Shown: positions 35,481 through 41,366 of the stretch, piece by piece
Layout: each line of letters opens with the position of its first letter
Position numbering within the stretch: position 1 is the first letter of the stretch
Made by a program: the position numbers and the translations under genes
Assembly (NCBI GenBank): GCA_947630295.1
Contig: CANRGZ010000007.1
Location: 1 to 41,366, forward strand
Direction of reading: 5' to 3'
Source: an uncultured Lachnospiraceae bacterium
GTDB lineage: Bacteria > Bacillota > Clostridia > Lachnospirales > Lachnospiraceae
Length of the DNA: 41,366 nt
Notes under the pieces: model-generated
Databases searched by the model: none
Told to the model about the DNA's origin: nothing
Seen by the model: only the letters and a program-made list of their open reading frames with translations

Positions 35481-35924
35481 CGATGTGACCAGAATTACGA
35501 TCTTCTTTTTGGAGACGATGCGGTAAAAGTTGTGGTCAACACCAAAGGGACCAAGGGCGAGATCAGTCCGGAGTTGCAGGAGGCCATCCTTTATCTGGAT
35601 CATGAGGAAATCACAGGATCGTACAGTGAAGAACTGGATGAAGCAGTGCAGAAATTGAAGTCAAGTGAAGAAGAAGGGCAGAAGTATATGTTATTGTCGA
35701 CATATCTTGAAGAGCGAGAAGCAGTAGGGAAGTATAAAGGCTTTGTTGGGCAGATTCGTGGGTGGTATGATAGAAAATTAAAAGTTTCCATGAAGGATGC
35801 GGCTGAAGTTGTCGGTATTACAGTTCCTCAGTTTGAAGGCGTCCTCGCCCTGATCAAAGAGCATCCGAACTGGGATGACGAGGAAATTGCATACAAGTCG
35901 AATTGGAGATACAACGTGGAATAA
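35481..35924 (+). pseudogene. PDDEXK_2-like nuclease family, N-terminally truncated remnant
   Basis: In one frame the DNA reads RCDQNYDLLFGDDAVKVVV, NTKGTKGEISPELQEAI and on to a C-terminus ending KSNWRYNVE and a stop. NRC..., LGD and LNTKGT followed by PEL are typical of the late part of PDDEXK_2 'nuclease family transposase' proteins, whose N-terminal catalytic half is missing. Compared with the same flank in copy 2 (40484-40590), about 68 bp were lost between two GAATC sequences. A GTG at 35532 opens a 130-codon frame, but no ribosome site precedes it. I regard it as a remnant. Confidence 0.75.
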
Positions 35925-35984
35925 AAATATTAAAAATAAAAGAATACTTTACAAGAGAGAATAATTTTGTTAAGCTACATATAG

Positions 35985-36094
35985 AATAAGAAAGGGCTTT
36001 GAGGTGGAAAATGCGTTCCCATACGCCACATGCCGTAAGGTGATGGGCAAAAGGGATGCCGGGTGTGACGCTCCGGCCAAAGCCCTTTTTTATT
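35985..36094. mobile_element. 110-bp element with 17-bp inverted ends (MITE-like) or structured RNA
   Basis: The left end AATAAGAAAGGGCTTTG (35985-36001) and the right end CAAAGCCCTTTTTTATT (36078-36094) are inverted repeats with 16 of 17 matches. ATATAG flanks both sides directly (35979-35984 and 36095-36100), like a 6-bp target duplication. The interior can fold into three hairpins: GTG/CAC with GCGT/ACGC, TGCC/GGCA and GCCGG/CCGGC. It interrupts the space before an LRR/dockerin remnant and is absent from copy 2. The right end also resembles a terminator, so a small RNA with its own terminator is the main alternative. Confidence 0.5.
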
Positions 36095-36100
36095 ATATAG

Positions 36101-36242
36101 TGTCATGGAAATATGGATTTGCAATATCGAATATCGAAGTAATCATGCCGCAACCAACGGATACACCGAAGCCAACGACGCGCTGGATATTTTGAAAAAA
36201 GCCGCGAAGCTGATTTACATATTTCTGGCAGAAGCCAATTAA
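36101..36242 (+). pseudogene. Remnant of an LRR/dockerin protein gene (linker plus dockerin tail)
   Basis: One frame reads KYGFAISNIEVIMPQPTDTPKP, matching AYGFAISDIEGVIPGPVDT in the intact gene near 38062-38120. The frame then shifts and continues as NDALDILKKAAKLIYIFLAEAN and a stop at 36240-36242, a dockerin C-terminus. The piece between (first dockerin, cohesin-like and second LRR regions) is gone. The tail recurs at 40595-40657 with few changes. Confidence 0.8.
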
Positions 36243-36285
36243 AAAATTAATGAAAAAACCCGCAGAAAGCGGACAGGATAAACCT

Positions 36286-36368
36286 AAGCATAACTGTTTT
36301 GCAGAAAAGCACGTTTCGGCTGTACGAAAATGTATTTCGAAACGAATGGAAGCGAAGCAGTTATGCTT
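36286..36368 (+). other. Conserved long hairpin, copy 1
   Basis: AAGCATAACTGTTTTGC (36286-36302) pairs with GCGAAGCAGTTATGCTT (36352-36368) over 17 pairs. Inside are CGTTTCG/CGAAACG and a TACG/TGTA stem with an AAAA loop. Two pairs that are wobbles here are Watson-Crick in copy 2. It follows a dockerin-tail remnant and precedes the LRR promoter, so it may be an ancestral 3' structure or terminator. Confidence 0.7.
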
Positions 36369-36493
36369 TTCTTATGCTTTGATGAGGGGTATTCAGCAAG
36401 TTTTCCGGGGAGAAATTGTATAGTAAAAAGTAGTAACAGGATGAACAGGTTTTTTTAACGGATATCATTTTGTCGTTGATATTACTGATTTTT

Positions 36494-36522
36494 TTGAAAA
36501 TTACAAATGAAGATATTATAAA
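36494..36522 (+). promoter_or_regulatory. Promoter of the LRR/dockerin gene
   Basis: TTGAAA (36494-36499) and TATAAA (36517-36522) are 17 bp apart. The same sequence is kept at 40910-40938. The implied leader is about 95 nt. Confidence 0.55.
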
Positions 36523-36623
36523 AAATGCGGTCAATTTATATTTTGAAGTTATAATAGTTTTAAAAGTGTAAAACAGGCGTGTTACAGAGAACTTATATGA
36601 GAAAAGGAAGGAGAACAGGGCGA

Positions 36624-39539
36624 ATGAAATATCAAAGAAATCCATGGAGCAGGATGATCGCGTATTTGCTGGTCGTTACAATCTGTCTGGGTACGGCTAT
36701 CCTGCAGGCACCGATCATGGAGGTGCAGGCAGGAGGTATGCAGGGAGATACAGAAGATACATCGACTGTCACACCGGATGGATTGGAATATACGGTGAAT
36801 GATGATCAGACCGTGACAATCACCGGGTATAGTGGAAGTGCCACAGAGTTGCAGATTCCGGAGAAGATTGAAGGGTGTCCGGTGACGAAGATTGGAGAAG
36901 GGGCATTTAGTGGTCAAGCCAATTTGACAAGCGCCTTGCTTCCGGAAAGTATAATGAGCATCGGAGGATTCGCTTTTTACGATTGCAGCAGTTTAACAAA
37001 TATTGAGATTCCAAGTAAGGTAACAAGGATTGAGGGCAATGTTTTTTACGGATGTAATAATCTGAAAAGTATTGAACTTCCGCCTTTTATAACAAGTATT
37101 GGAGAATTTGCATTTTCATATTGCAGTAGCCTGACAAGTATCGAAATTCCTGAAGGCGTGACGAGAATCGAGGGCGAGGCATTTTATAGGTGTAGTAATT
37201 TGCTAAATATTAAAATTCCTGAAAGCGTAACATATATTGGAGTATGTGCATTTTATGGATGTAGTAATTTGCGAAGCATCAAAATCCCTGACAAAATAAC
37301 AAGTATCGAAGATTCTACATTTTCCGGCTGCAGTGGATTGACAAGCGTAGAACTGCCGAACAGTGTGGACAGTCTTGAAATGTTTGCATTTCAAGACTGC
37401 AGCAATTTAACAAGCATTAAAATTCCGAGCAGCGTCACAAGTATCGGAGGAATGGTATTTTATCACTGTAGCAATCTGACAAGTATTGAAATTCCCAAAA
37501 GCGTCAAAATGTTCGGATGGAGCGCATTTGAGGGAACGGCAATAGATCATGTGATTTATAACGGGAGTAAAGAAGACTGGAACCAAATTATAATCAATAA
37601 TAATGATATGCTTTCCGAAGGATTAATACATTATAATGCAAACAGTGATATTGTTTCAGAAACAATCATACCACCGAAATGTATTGAGAATGGCTGCACA
37701 ACATACAAATGCTCTTTATGTGAGAAGGAATATGCATCCGATATTATCCCTCCCACGGGACATTCCTTTGAAAATGATGTGTGCAGTAAATGTGGCAGAA
37801 ATAAAGCGGATTGTATTGAATCCGATCATCCATATGAGAATAATACAGATAAGACGTGGAAAATTTATCGTCCGGAAGCAACGGAAATTAAAATCACGTT
37901 TTCGTCTGCTACCATGCTTTCAGGATATGATAGTATTTCAATCTACGATAAGGATGATAATTTGATTCAAGCCTTTTACGAGGATGAATTGGCGTCAAAA
38001 CAAATTTGCGTAAATGGGGACACAGTTAAAATCCGACTGGTATCTGATGAGGCTGATACAGCATATGGCTTTGCCATATCAGATATTGAAGGTGTAATTC
38101 CGGGACCTGTAGACACGCCGCAGCCGACGGATAAGCCTGAGCCTGGCGAGACAGAAATACCAGGTACAGGCGAGACGATTATGCCGGATTTAGACAATGA
38201 TGGTGCGATAACGGCCAATGATGCATTAATGATCATAAGGATGGCAGTAAGACTGATCGATGTAACTGCATCGGATGCGCAATTTATGAAAGCAGATACA
38301 GATAAGGACGGAAGTATTACGCCGATAGATGCCCTTTTAACTTTGCAGTTTGGTAGGCACATAATCAAAGATTTTCCTTCAAAAGGAGAAGTAGATACAT
38401 CAATTTATAGCTATGATCTTCAGGCAAAAGGACAGTATCAGGCGGATGATTCGGTTTTAGTTCAAATATATGCATCCGGAAACGTAACTGCATGTGATTT
38501 TGGAATTGCATATGATGAAAATGTATCTGTGTTAAATGCGGAGATGGCATCAGAATATACTGATAAAACAAATAAAATCGATAGTATGTATTCCGGACTT
38601 TTTATAAACAACAAGTGCGCCAGAAATAATAACGATAGCGGACAGTCTTGTGTATTTGCATCAGCAGTTATTCATAATAATGAATCGTTATCCGAGAGTG
38701 TTGATGATTTAGCACACTATAACGGCTTAATTGCAAATGTAGTATTTCATGTAGAAAACGGAGAAATGCCAAAACTTTGCCTCTATAAAAATACATCCAG
38801 TCAAAATCCAGAGATGATCATGAGTGAAATACCAATTGAGCCAAAAGCCACATCGGAGCCGGAAGAGACGGCCGCACCGACAGCCACACCGGAACCAACG
38901 GAAACTGCTACACCGAAACCGGATAAGACACCGATTCCTGCGGAGACAGCTGTGCCCGAAGTATATGAGATTTCCGGCACAGAGGATCATACGGCTTCCA
39001 TTGACAGTTATACCGGCACGGAAACCGAGCTTGTGATTCCGGAGGAAATCAATGGGTACAAGCCCACTGTGATTTCCGCAGATGCGTTTAAGGACAGCCC
39101 GGTGACCAGCATAGTACTGCCGGAAACCATAACCAAAATCGGCGCCGGGGCCTTTGCGGGCAGCAGTTTGAAGCGTATTACAATCACGGCCAATGAAATT
39201 GAAATTGCGGAAGATGCGTTCGATGGCTGTAAAGACATAACGATTTGCTGTTATTCTGTTTCCAAAGCCTATGCCTTCGCTCAGGCACACGGAATCAACG
39301 TGGAATTGCTGGATGCCAAACCGGATATTACCTATGGCGATCTGGACGGCAGCGGGAATGCGGACGCCAACGATGCGCTGCTGATCTTAAAGATCGCTGC
39401 AAAATTGCAGGCATCTACAGAAGAACAAAATATTGCCGGAGACGTAGACAACAGTGGAAATGTGGATGCAAATGACGCACTGTATGTGTTGAAAAAAGCT
39501 GCAAAGTTCATTGATGTATTTCCGGCGGAGGCAAAATAA
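36624..39539 (+). CDS. Secreted BspA-type LRR protein with two dockerins and a cohesin-like segment
   Basis: I chose the ATG at 36624 with GGAAGGAG upstream; the second copy starts at the same MKYQRN. The 971 residues begin with a signal peptide (hydrophobic core about 11-27, likely cut after VQA). LRR_5/BspA repeats fill about 75-310 (pattern LTSIEIPxxVTSIGxxAFxxCS). A Cys-rich zinc-ribbon-like stretch lies at about 352-397 (CSLCEKEY, CSKCGRNK) and a CUB-like region at 399-487. Dockerin 1 follows at about 520-586 (DLDNDGAITANDA, DTDKDGSITPIDA), then a cohesin-like beta-rich segment at about 590-737. A Pro/Thr/Glu linker, a second LRR block (about 779-895) and dockerin 2 (about 901-969) complete it. 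It is presumably cell-surface or extracellular and adhesive or scaffold-like. The cohesin-like call is the least certain. Confidence 0.85.
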   Translation: MKYQRNPWSRMIAYLLVVTICLGTAILQAPIMEVQAGGMQGDTEDTSTVTPDGLEYTVNDDQTVTITGYSGSATELQIPEKIEGCPVTKIGEGAFSGQANLTSALLPESIMSIGGFAFYDCSSLTNIEIPSKVTRIEGNVFYGCNNLKSIELPPFITSIGEFAFSYCSSLTSIEIPEGVTRIEGEAFYRCSNLLNIKIPESVTYIGVCAFYGCSNLRSIKIPDKITSIEDSTFSGCSGLTSVELPNSVDSLEMFAFQDCSNLTSIKIPSSVTSIGGMVFYHCSNLTSIEIPKSVKMFGWSAFEGTAIDHVIYNGSKEDWNQIIINNNDMLSEGLIHYNANSDIVSETIIPPKCIENGCTTYKCSLCEKEYASDIIPPTGHSFENDVCSKCGRNKADCIESDHPYENNTDKTWKIYRPEATEIKITFSSATMLSGYDSISIYDKDDNLIQAFYEDELASKQICVNGDTVKIRLVSDEADTAYGFAISDIEGVIPGPVDTPQPTDKPEPGETEIPGTGETIMPDLDNDGAITANDALMIIRMAVRLIDVTASDAQFMKADTDKDGSITPIDALLTLQFGRHIIKDFPSKGEVDTSIYSYDLQAKGQYQADDSVLVQIYASGNVTACDFGIAYDENVSVLNAEMASEYTDKTNKIDSMYSGLFINNKCARNNNDSGQSCVFASAVIHNNESLSESVDDLAHYNGLIANVVFHVENGEMPKLCLYKNTSSQNPEMIMSEIPIEPKATSEPEETAAPTATPEPTETATPKPDKTPIPAETAVPEVYEISGTEDHTASIDSYTGTETELVIPEEINGYKPTVISADAFKDSPVTSIVLPETITKIGAGAFAGSSLKRITITANEIEIAEDAFDGCKDITICCYSVSKAYAFAQAHGINVELLDAKPDITYGDLDGSGNADANDALLILKIAAKLQASTEEQNIAGDVDNSGNVDANDALYVLKKAAKFIDVFPAEAK

Positions 39540-39566
39540 GGCAAAAAACTGACGGCAGAGTCGCGC

Positions 39567-39601
39567 AAAAGAAGTCATGCAGATACTGTATGGCTTCTTT
39601 T
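39567..39601 (+). terminator. Terminator after the LRR/dockerin gene
   Basis: AAAAGAAGTCAT (39567-39578) pairs with ATGGCTTCTTTT (39590-39601) with one G-U pair and an 11-nt loop. It lies 27 bp after the stop. The 3' region differs from the one following the dockerin remnants. Confidence 0.75.
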
Positions 39602-39630
39602 GATGTTAAAAAACAAGAAAAATATGGGAA

Positions 39631-39838
39631 TAATGCAGATGTTATTGAACCACAGATTCATTGACGCTGGGATTTTCCCTGTGCTAAGATAATGGTGCGA
39701 ATATACTTTTGTGTGACCCAATTGCCACCCATAAAAAATAATATGTAACGTCATTGACAATATGTGTATAATGTGCTATTGTATGGATACAAAACAAGCG
39801 CATGTTTTGAAAATTTTTTTATAGGATGGTAATTTATA
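39631..39838 (+). repeat. Upstream part of the duplicated nuclease module, copy 2
   Basis: It aligns with 34301-34516, including the element at 39637-39658, the promoter and the palindrome. The offset between copies is about 5.32 kb. Nothing else is recognisable between 39602 and 39838. Confidence 0.85.
39754..39792 (+). promoter_or_regulatory. Promoter with overlapping palindrome, nuclease copy 2
   Basis: TTGACA (39754-39759) and TATTGT (39777-39782) are 17 bp apart. TTGTAT-GG-ATACAA (39779-39792) keeps the arms seen in copy 1. Confidence 0.6.
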
Positions 39839-40467
39839 TTGGGAAAAGTCAATGTAGTCACAAAAGAATATATGCAGAACAACACCGTTTTTGCGGACGC
39901 CTTTAATTACTTCATCTATGGCGGACAACAGGTCATCCAACCGGAAAAACTGCATGAAATGGATCCCGAGGAAATCCTGTCACTGTTCGACCAGGAAAAT
40001 CAAAAGGCAGTGGAGAAAGCACGGGATCTGCTGAAAATGGCCGCGATGATGTCCGACGACAAAGCGGCGTATCTGATTCTGGGGATAGAAAATGAATCCA
40101 AAATCCGGTATGCGGAGCCGGTGAAAAACGGCCTGTATGATTTTCTGCGATATGCTGCACAGGTGCGGCAGACGGAGAAAAAACATAGGAATGAGAAAGG
40201 CTGAACAGAGAAGCGGCGGAGGTAATCAGCGTCTGCACGAATACAAAGATAGAGATAGACGACGAAGAGGAGGAAATCGATGTGTGTAAAGCAGTAGATC
40301 AAATGACAGAACGGGCGAGGCAGGAAGGCGAAAGTAAAGGCAGACTGGAAACTTTACGGAATGCTGTTAAAAATGCTATGAAGGCTTTCCATGTAAGTAT
40401 GGAAGATGCTATGAATGGCTTAGAGGTACCACAGGAAGATCGCGACTTGATAATAAAGATGCTTTAA
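39839..40467 (+). pseudogene. Rpn-family nuclease copy 2, broken by internal deletion
   Basis: The first 121 codons (TTG start at 39839) match copy 1 closely, including LILGIENESKIRYAEPVK, then stop at 40202-40204. The downstream DNA resumes at the copy 1 segment for REAAQVISVCTNTK but in another frame, and continues to the same C-terminus DRDLIIKML. About 325 bp were lost, apparently between the GAAAAGG sequences found at 34871 and 35197 in copy 1. A 12-bp in-frame insertion (SKGE-type) is also present in the tail. The truncated N-terminal product could still be made and retains the likely catalytic region. Confidence 0.88.
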
Positions 40468-40483
40468 CGGAAGATTTCACCTT

Positions 40484-40657
40484 CCGAATCATGTGATTTT
40501 CATCTGCAGTTTTGACCCGTATGATGAAGGCCGGTATATTTACACGTTCCAGAATCGTTGTGATCAGAACCACAATCTTCTTTTTGGAGACGACGCGCTG
40601 GATGTTTTGAAAAAAGCCGCGAAGCTGATTGACATATTTCTGGCAGAGGCAAATTAA
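40484..40657 (+). pseudogene. Chimeric remnant: PDDEXK_2-like nuclease fragment fused in frame to a dockerin tail
   Basis: A single frame reads PNHVIFICSFDPYDEGRYIY, TFQNRCDQNHNLLFGDDA and then LDVLKKAAKLIDIFLAEAN with a stop at 40655-40657. The first part is the FICTFDP...YTF.NRC signature of PDDEXK_2 proteins; the second is the dockerin tail also seen at 36180-36242. The join falls at GACGACGCG, which codes both the nuclease GDDA and the dockerin (N)DA. There is no start codon or ribosome site. Confidence 0.8.
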
Positions 40658-40701
40658 AAAATTAATGAATAAACCCCGCAGAAAGCGGGCAGGATAACCC
40701 T

Positions 40702-40784
40702 AAGCATAACTGTTTTGCAGGAAAACACGTTTCGGCTGTACGAAGACGTATTTCGAAACGAATGGAAGCGAAACAGTTATGCTT
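40702..40784 (+). other. Conserved long hairpin, copy 2
   Basis: AAGCATAACTGTTTTGC (40702-40718) pairs with GCGAAACAGTTATGCTT (40768-40784), with the inner CGTTTCG/CGAAACG stem unchanged. The apical stem here is TACG/CGTA with loop AAGA. Differences from copy 1 in paired positions all preserve pairing. Confidence 0.7.
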
Positions 40785-40909
40785 TTCTTATGCTTTAATG
40801 AAGGTTGATTTGCAAGTTTTCCGGGGAGAAATTGTATAGTAAAAAGTACTAACAGGATGAACGGGTTTTTTTCACGGATATCATTTTGTCGTTGATATTG
40901 TTGATTTTT

Positions 40910-40938
40910 TTGAAAATTACAAATGAAGATATTATAAA
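40910..40938 (+). promoter_or_regulatory. Promoter of the second LRR gene
   Basis: TTGAAA (40910-40915) and TATAAA (40933-40938) are 17 bp apart, identical to copy 1. Confidence 0.55.
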
Positions 40939-41034
40939 AAATGCGGTCAATTTATATTTTGAAGTTATAATAATTTAAAAGTGTAAAACAGATGCGTTAC
41001 AAAGAATTGATTGGTGAAAGGAGAATCGTTATTG

Positions 41035-41366
41035 ATGAAATATCAAAGAAATCGATGGAGCAGGATGATCGCGTATCTGCTGATCATTACAATCTGTCTG
41101 GGCACATCCCTCCTGCGGCTGCCGGCGATCAAAGCGCAGGCGGCAAGTACAGCCGATAAATTGAGATATGAGGTATATGGGGAGACGGTTGTAATCACAG
41201 GATATACCGGCAGTGCGGCCGAGGTGCAGATCCCGGCGGAAATCGACGGGTATCCGGTGACAGACATCGGGAGTGAGGCATTTAGTTACTGCAGCAGCCT
41301 GACCGGCATCAAAATTCCGAACAGCGTAACGAGCATCGGGGACAGAGCGTTTGCGGGTTGCAGCAG
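41035..41366 (+). CDS. Secreted BspA-type LRR protein, second copy (3' end outside window)
   Basis: The ATG at 41035 has AAAGGAGAA upstream and begins MKYQRNRWSRMIAYLL, almost identical to the signal peptide of the 36624 gene. The 110 visible codons continue with a TGYTGSAAEVQIP strand and the start of LRR_5 repeats (LTGIKIPNSVTSIGDRAF). The frame is open at the window edge, so the protein is truncated only by the window. Divergence from copy 1 just after the signal peptide (ASTADKLRYEV versus a longer Asp/Thr-rich stretch) shows that the two are paralogues and not an identical duplicate. Whether it also ends in a dockerin cannot be seen. Confidence 0.85.
   Translation, partial: MKYQRNRWSRMIAYLLIITICLGTSLLRLPAIKAQAASTADKLRYEVYGETVVITGYTGSAAEVQIPAEIDGYPVTDIGSEAFSYCSSLTGIKIPNSVTSIGDRAFAGCS

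Larger units (their letters stand above)
36243..36623 (+). repeat. Leader repeat upstream of the LRR gene, copy 1
   Basis: These 381 bp are closely similar to 40658-41034 upstream of the second LRR gene. They hold a short CCGC/GCGG hairpin, the long hairpin at 36286-36368, an AT-rich stretch and the promoter at 36494-36522. No other gene is visible here. Confidence 0.85.
40658..41034 (+). repeat. Leader repeat upstream of the second LRR gene, copy 2
   Basis: These 377 bp match 36243-36623 closely, with the hairpin at 40702-40784 and the promoter at 40910-40938. No other gene is visible. Confidence 0.85.

Noticed and set aside
35532..35924. A 130-codon frame starting with GTG that could be called a separate small protein
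   Set aside because: The same frame extends upstream without a start as the typical C-terminal half of a PDDEXK_2 nuclease and no ribosome site precedes the GTG, so I treat it as a remnant.
36004..36195. A 63-codon frame running from the 110-bp element into the LRR remnant
   Set aside because: It crosses the element border and the remnant's frameshift and has no family resemblance as a whole.

Overview
This window looks like a chromosomal segment of an endospore-forming, anaerobic Bacillota, most likely a gut Clostridia/Lachnospiraceae-type organism. The evidence is a spoIIAA-spoIIAB-sigF operon, a spoVA operon, strong GGAGG-type ribosome sites, sigma-A-like promoters with 17-bp spacers, a 2-hydroxyacyl-CoA dehydratase activase of the anaerobic type, and secreted dockerin proteins. 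Positions 1 to about 32.8 kb are GC-rich, orderly core genome. From about 32.8 kb to the end the DNA is visibly AT-richer, repetitive and full of broken genes.

Layout. 1-3073: an activase/dehydratase pair, truncated at the left edge. 3184-4941: a Na/phosphate symporter with a PhoU tail. 5149-6984: a secreted LamG-like protein with a C-terminal dockerin. 7182-9153: a two-gene operon of a serine-palmitoyltransferase-like alpha-oxoamine synthase and a short-chain reductase. 9154-11811: a membrane protein, a B12-binding radical SAM enzyme and an XRE regulator. 12038-20873: a protein-quality-control and housekeeping cluster (tig, clpP, clpX, lon, engB, valS). It is followed by a 51-residue ORF and a zinc-ribbon/TPR membrane protein, ending at a strong terminator. 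22422-23881: spoIIAA-spoIIAB-sigF. 23930-25069 (minus): a YghO-like GNAT protein. 25271-28177 (minus): spoVAA-AB-AC-AD-AE. 28327-32742: a YigZ/IMPACT protein, a class A penicillin-binding protein and tyrS.

The accessory end (32.8-41.4 kb) holds a DUF4143 ATPase, an intact Rpn-family PD-(D/E)XK nuclease, remnants of a second nuclease family (PDDEXK_2-like), a 110-bp element with inverted ends, and a large BspA-type leucine-rich-repeat protein. That protein carries two dockerins and a cohesin-like segment. The nuclease-plus-LRR module is present twice as a diverged direct duplication (units beginning near 34301 and 39631, about 5.3 kb apart). The second nuclease copy is broken by an internal deletion of about 325 bp, and the second LRR gene runs off the window. 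Three gene junctions in this zone fall inside dockerin-coding sequence, which suggests that dockerin tails act as sites of illegitimate or homologous exchange.

The most interesting points are: (1) the duplicated nuclease/LRR-dockerin island with junctions in dockerin DNA; (2) a possible sphingolipid-like (amino-ketone lipid) pathway made of the synthase/reductase pair and perhaps the distant GNAT protein; (3) a conserved hairpin in the duplicated leader whose paired bases differ only in pairing-preserving ways; (4) a candidate Spo0A box and sigma-H promoter that overlaps the terminator ahead of spoIIAA. All calls rest on reading the sequence and on recalled family features. No database search was possible.
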